The notes beneath the pieces are model-generated. The model saw nothing but the letters and a program-made list of their open reading frames with translations. It had not been told where the DNA came from and searched no databases. From NCBI GenBank assembly GCA_027605045.1, contig JAQFWX010000001.1, positions 744,001 to 808,000 of the forward strand: 64,000 nucleotides of DNA, read 5' to 3'. This stretch comes from Phallus indusiatus. Its lineage: Eukaryota; Basidiomycota; Agaricomycetes; Phallales; Phallaceae. The position numbers and the translations under genes were made by a program. Shown in pieces: positions 59,899 to 64,000 of this stretch (positions are counted from its first letter, which is position 1; each line of letters begins with the position of its first letter).

Positions 59899-62800
59899 TT
59901 AAGGAGGAACAGATCCGAATTGTTGAGGATACGGATTTTGTGTAGGTGTGTTTGAATTAATGGACGGATAAGGATTTCGTGCGACGGCGTTTTGTGTGTA
60001 ACTATTCTGAGGTGGATGAGAGTGAGAGTAGGAATGTAGCTGGGGGTGAGAGTAAGCCTGGGGGTGAGAAAAGGCCTGGAGGTGAGGATGAGGATTGGGC
60101 GGGGGGAATGGATAAGGCTGAGGGCGCGGATTAGGTTGAGGATATGGATTAGGCTGAGGATGTCTTGGAGGCTGGGACTGAAAGTGAGATTGCTGAGAAT
60201 TGTAGTGATGCTGGAATTGAGCGTTGAGATTAATTCTGTGGTGAAGGCTTGGATCAGTAGCATGATGACCACTTTGTGTTGGTTGTGTCGAATATAACTG
60301 TTGATTTTGACGGAAATGATTGGGAATAATAGATCTGTGTGCCGGCTGCGAAAATGGCGGAATAGGCATGCGCAGATTCATTGCATGAGAGCCATGAAAC
60401 GTTGTAGGAGTGTTTGCATTGACAGCAGGACCTCTTACAAGTATCAGCGAAGGGTGCGTGTATGCATTGATAGACGGGCGGGGTGCCTCTTGATTAGGAG
60501 TAGGCAATGGTTGAGTGGGTTGTTTTTGGACCTAAAAGAATGTGAGAGATAAAAAAAATGAACGAACAGGTCAAATACAGGTTTTTTCGCAGGTTTTTCT
60601 TTCGGTTTGGCATTGAGAAGTTGACGATCATACAGTGCTTCGGGTTTGGGCAAGTTGTCCAAAGAAACCGATCCCGATCCCTGGGTCGCAAGTACCTTTA
60701 CCTGCTTAAGAGTTTCCTGTAGCTCTTTATCACACTGTTTAAGACGTTTCTGAGCGGACGCTGGGTTTTCATATGAGTCCAAAGAACGTTTAACGGACGT
60801 TGCCACGGTCGTAATGGTTTCTTCAAGTTCGGCCGCCTTTTCACATAAGTTCTGTATTTCCGCGTCTTTTGCCACTACTACCTTTTGTTGTACCGTCGCT
60901 AATAGATGTATTTAGCTGCTGAAAAATTTAAATGTCACTGCGATCTTACTTTTTAGCTGTATTCCTCTAGCGGCTCGACGGAAGTGTGTTGCAAGTCTGT
61001 CCCGAGGAGGGATGCACTCAGCCAACCAAAAATCAATATTTTTCAAAACGCGTGAGTCAAACTGAAGCCCACGCATTATTCCTGCAAGCATTGTGAGTTT
61101 TACTCCATCGCGATTAATATTGCGATGAGCTTGCTCATTTCCATTTGATGTAGACGGCGCAGCTTTCCAAATCTCGAGAGACATTTTACTTAACGGACGA
61201 TAAACTGCTGCGAGCAGGAGTTTATTATTTTTTTCCTTATCTTTTAGCCAGGCTAGAATGTTTCAAGTTAATCTGCCGATTTATGGGAAGGAAAAACGCA
61301 CCTGAAGCTTTTTTTCCTCCACTGCGAATAGTCCGAAGGACTTTGTCGTAGTTGAGGAGCTTATCTGCGCTAGCCAAGCTCATCATGGCCGCCATAACCT
61401 CAGAACTTACGCGACCACGCAATTTGTAGATATTGCGTGTGTAGTGTGTGAAACAGTAACGATAAAAGCAAGCCAAATGTTGAGTTGGCGTAAGTTTGTG
61501 TAATGGTGTTTTTTTCCATTCGGTAGAGTGCTTAGATAGACCCTCACAAAGCGTCTGACAATAGAGACCCAGTCCTTATCAAATTAAATTATATTTAAAT
61601 TGTGCTTTTTTATTAGAATAAGACTTACCTAGAGCTTGTCCGGCATGTCCATCGGCTGTGATAGTGTCAAAACCATCACCATGAATGTGCCGAAATTGCA
61701 CTGATTTCCCAGTATCCTGTTTAACAATATCAAACATAAGTGTAAAGAGCTTGTGGTGTGCTATGCCGCTTTGAGATGTAGTGAACGCTCGTGCAACCAC
61801 AACAGCTTTCCGACAAATCAGTTAACCTTGGAAACATCACAATATATGCGCAATGGCAAGTACTCACAGCGTGCATACTCAGGAAACCAGGCTTCAACTT
61901 CAAATTCCTGCCATTTATGTAGCCGTTTGAATGAGGTATCAATGGAAGGACGTTTCGTCTTCAAGAGTAAGTGGCTCATTGCCCTGTACATGCAGATGAC
62001 AATATGAAAAGTGCCTTCCTTGCGATCGGTACACGTTTCCACACAGCGCAGGTATTGCTCTTCTGGCGGCAGGGAACGCTGCTCCTTTAGAAGGTTTTTG
62101 GCACCTAGAATATAACACATTATTTAATGCAGAATGAGCGGTTTCCTAGTGCGCTACCTTCTAGACCTGTGCCTTCCGGATATTGCTTGAAACGCAATTT
62201 GTTGATTAATCGTGCCACATGATCATTATTAACCAAAGAAGGATGAATGTCTCCCAATCCAGGCTCTCGAAAGTCCGTCCAGCTTAAAAGTTGTCTCAGA
62301 TTATGTACAAACGCATTATCTAAAAGGAGACGACGGGGTGTTGCATCTGCCAGACGCCAATCCAGAGGTTTCAACAGTGACATAAATACATTTTGAATAC
62401 TTTGAGGAGTCTTCATCCGAGGCGGCACAGGGTGTGAATGTGGATTCCTTGAGACTACGAGGATGTAAGGGCATTGGCTGATAACGTCTGGCTGGTATAT
62501 TTCAAATCGGCAGTGACAGTCATTCATTTTTTTCAATGTGCCGCGTTGCAGAACGCCCGTATTATCACGGTGCCACATGGCTGTAGAATATTAATATATA
62601 TTTATTAAGACATTTGGTACAAAAAAGCGTACGACAAAGTTGTTTTTGCTCACGCGCTGCAGCCATCACACTACAAGAAACCAGTGGCCCATACCCCTGT
62701 TTGGCCGCTTCTTCCTCAAAGCATAAAATGCTTTTAAGGTCATTTTCAAATAACACCTTCAAATAACCCATGTCAAACTCATTTAGATTACGGAGCCGCA

Positions 62801-64000
62801 AGTGATTTCGTCTTCCCGTCTCATAATGTTCGCAACTACAAGATAAATGGTGAGTTTTGAATCAGAGAATGAGGTTTTGCACTGACCGAATAAAATAATG
62901 ACCATATTTATCAATCTCTAAGAGTAGATTTCCTTTGCAGCCAGATAGTGTTTTGCTTCGACGTGAGCGTACATCTTTACGGATGGTGACCAGGTTTTGT
63001 GCAGTTGGGTTTTGCGCGGCTGGGTTTTGAGCTTGTGCAGTCGGGTCTTGCACGACTGGATCTTGCACGACTGGATCTTGCACGACTGGATCTTGCACGG
63101 CTGGGTCTTGCACGAATGGATCTGGCACGACTGGATCTGGCATGGCTGGGTCTTGCGTGGGCGAACCTTGCCTGGATGAGCCTTGCGCGGGCGAGCCTTG
63201 CCTGGAAGAGCCTTGCGCGGGTGAGCCTTGCACGGGTGAGTCTTGCACTGAATCACTGTCGTTTTCAGAATGTTCTGACGCTTGTTCACAGCCTCCTTCG
63301 CCTTTGAGCACGGAGACGAGGGTGTATTTGGATTCGTCCTCATCAACCATTTCGTCATTTGTACTTGAATCATCGTCACTGTCGCTCGTTTTGTGATCCT
63401 CAGCACTGACGGCAACGCTTAAACTGACATTGTTGTTGTAGCTCGTTCCGTGATCAGCCTCAGCAAAGGAACAACCGTGTTCGCGTAGCGCGCAATAGAA
63501 ACCCAAAGTCTTCATGAATAATTCTCCAGTGGCATTGAGTGGCAATGATGGAGAAGCTGGCTTGTACGCAGCTGTCTTGAATGAGCAAACTTTGACGGAA
63601 CGACCTGGTGCATAGGTTTAGGAATGAATGCAAAGTGTAGAAATATAGTTCTGACAGCTTATCTTGGTTTGTTTGCAGGAAACTGGGTCGCCCGTGGTTT
63701 TGTCAAGGAGAAGAAAGCACCGGACCCCACGGTGGATTGAACGTTTACCCCCAAGTGAGTACAGAATATTATTCTTGGGATTGACAAAGTCAGGAGTACT
63801 AACTCTGAACCTATGACCAATTGCTATGCCCATGTCGGAACCCGTCTCAGGAAACTCAAGTACTGCGCCAATGGGATGGTCCACCAATCCCTGTACTTGA
63901 CTTCTCGTTGTTACGCGGCCTTTCCCTTGCCTTAGTTCCTCAGGCGTGAAGATCACAGCATGCGGAGAGGTATAGTTGAGGGAAGGAAAGGTTTGTATAG
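59899..64000 (-). CDS. DDE transposase-like protein, locus B (5' end beyond window)
   Basis: Paralogue of the gene at 3203-6419, open to the window end. The catalytic-type motifs are kept: SIDTSFKRLHKWQEFEVEAW (about 61890-61950), HIHGDGFDTITADGHAGQALG (about 61630-61690), STSNGNEQAHRNINRDG (about 61105-61155). Other matches to locus A are MKTLGFYCALREHGCSF, NHLRLRNLNEFDMGYL, LDWRLADATPRRLLLDNAF and RYPEGTGLEG-type text. C-terminal to the core is a coiled coil (about 60720-60880), then a Pro/Gln/His-rich tail full of PQPNP repeats, stop at 59899. The N-terminal half carries an extra acidic and repeated segment (62990-63400) absent from locus A. No lesions seen. Whether it is mobile or domesticated is unknown. 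Confidence 0.65.
62990..63250 (-). repeat. Coding minisatellite in locus B
   Basis: A 15-nt unit encoding QDPVV/VQDPA-type pentapeptides is repeated about ten times, next to a 15-nt unit encoding QGSPA/QGSSR repeated about six times. The most regular part (about 63050-63110) has units identical except one base. The reading frame is kept because the unit is a multiple of three. It should vary in length between strains. Confidence 0.85.

Noticed and set aside
60046..60297. Arg-rich plus-strand frame
   Set aside because: It is the antisense shadow of the Pro/Gln/His-rich tail of the DDE-type gene on the minus strand.
62997..63307. Plus-strand frames with LARLDLARL or WILHDWILH repeats
   Set aside because: Antisense readings of the in-frame minisatellite of locus B.

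Overview
The window reads as nuclear DNA of a basidiomycete, most likely an agaricomycete (mushroom-forming) fungus. Genes are split by many short introns (about 35-70 nt) with GT...CTRAC...AG signals. Family content also fits: a C2-NACHT-WD40 STAND protein, a multi-exon P450, NTF2-like/FMO flavoproteins, an APH-like kinase, and single-pass membrane proteins with a long cytoplasmic tail. Taxonomy is inferred from gene style and families; no marker gene is present. Exon models were built by eye from splice signals and phase. Where phases close, this is stated.

Layout. 0.2-0.95 kb: non-autonomous hAT element. 1.3-2.9 kb: membrane protein. 3.2-6.4 kb: DDE transposase-like gene (locus A, minus). 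7.4-9.2 kb: two small related minus-strand genes, one carrying a 420-bp solo LTR with a 6-bp target duplication. 9.8-10.9 kb: zinc-ribbon protein. 11-14.5 kb: gene-poor. 14.5-15.8 kb: TFIIF beta. 16.5-22.1 kb: large C2-NACHT-WD40 gene with an in-frame TAG near its end. 22.5-24.6 kb: pseudokinase with C-terminal zinc fingers. 25.1-31.9 kb: conserved housekeeping block with a Cep57/Ppc89-like spindle-pole protein, ERG24 and ORC2.

32-57 kb is accessory and rearranged. A flavin monooxygenase gene occurs three times. Copy A (32-34.9 kb) is broken by a 1-bp deletion and by an 859-bp foldback element whose 339-bp arms hold tRNA-like sequence. Copy B (41.9-44.0 kb) looks intact. Copy C (55.1-57.2 kb) has a 1-bp insertion. 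Copies A and B belong to a tandem duplication that also carries a truncated ORC2 piece. The first unit was later split by a second hAT element and about 4.9 kb of repeats (35.9-40.9 kb). A complete P450 (45.3-47.4 kb), an APH-like kinase (51.6-53.1 kb) and its decayed copy (48.6-50.0 kb) follow. From 59.9 kb to the window end lies a second DDE transposase-like gene (locus B), cut by the end.

How the genes relate: ERG24 makes ergosterol precursors, ORC2 and TFIIF beta act in replication and transcription, and the spindle-pole gene shares a 205-bp divergent promoter with ERG24. The FMO, P450 and APH genes could form a small specialised-metabolism neighbourhood, but only one FMO copy remains usable. 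The most distinctive signals are the foldback element, the paired DDE-type genes, the NLR beside a pseudokinase/zinc-finger gene, and a TGA directly after the first ATG of the zinc-ribbon gene.
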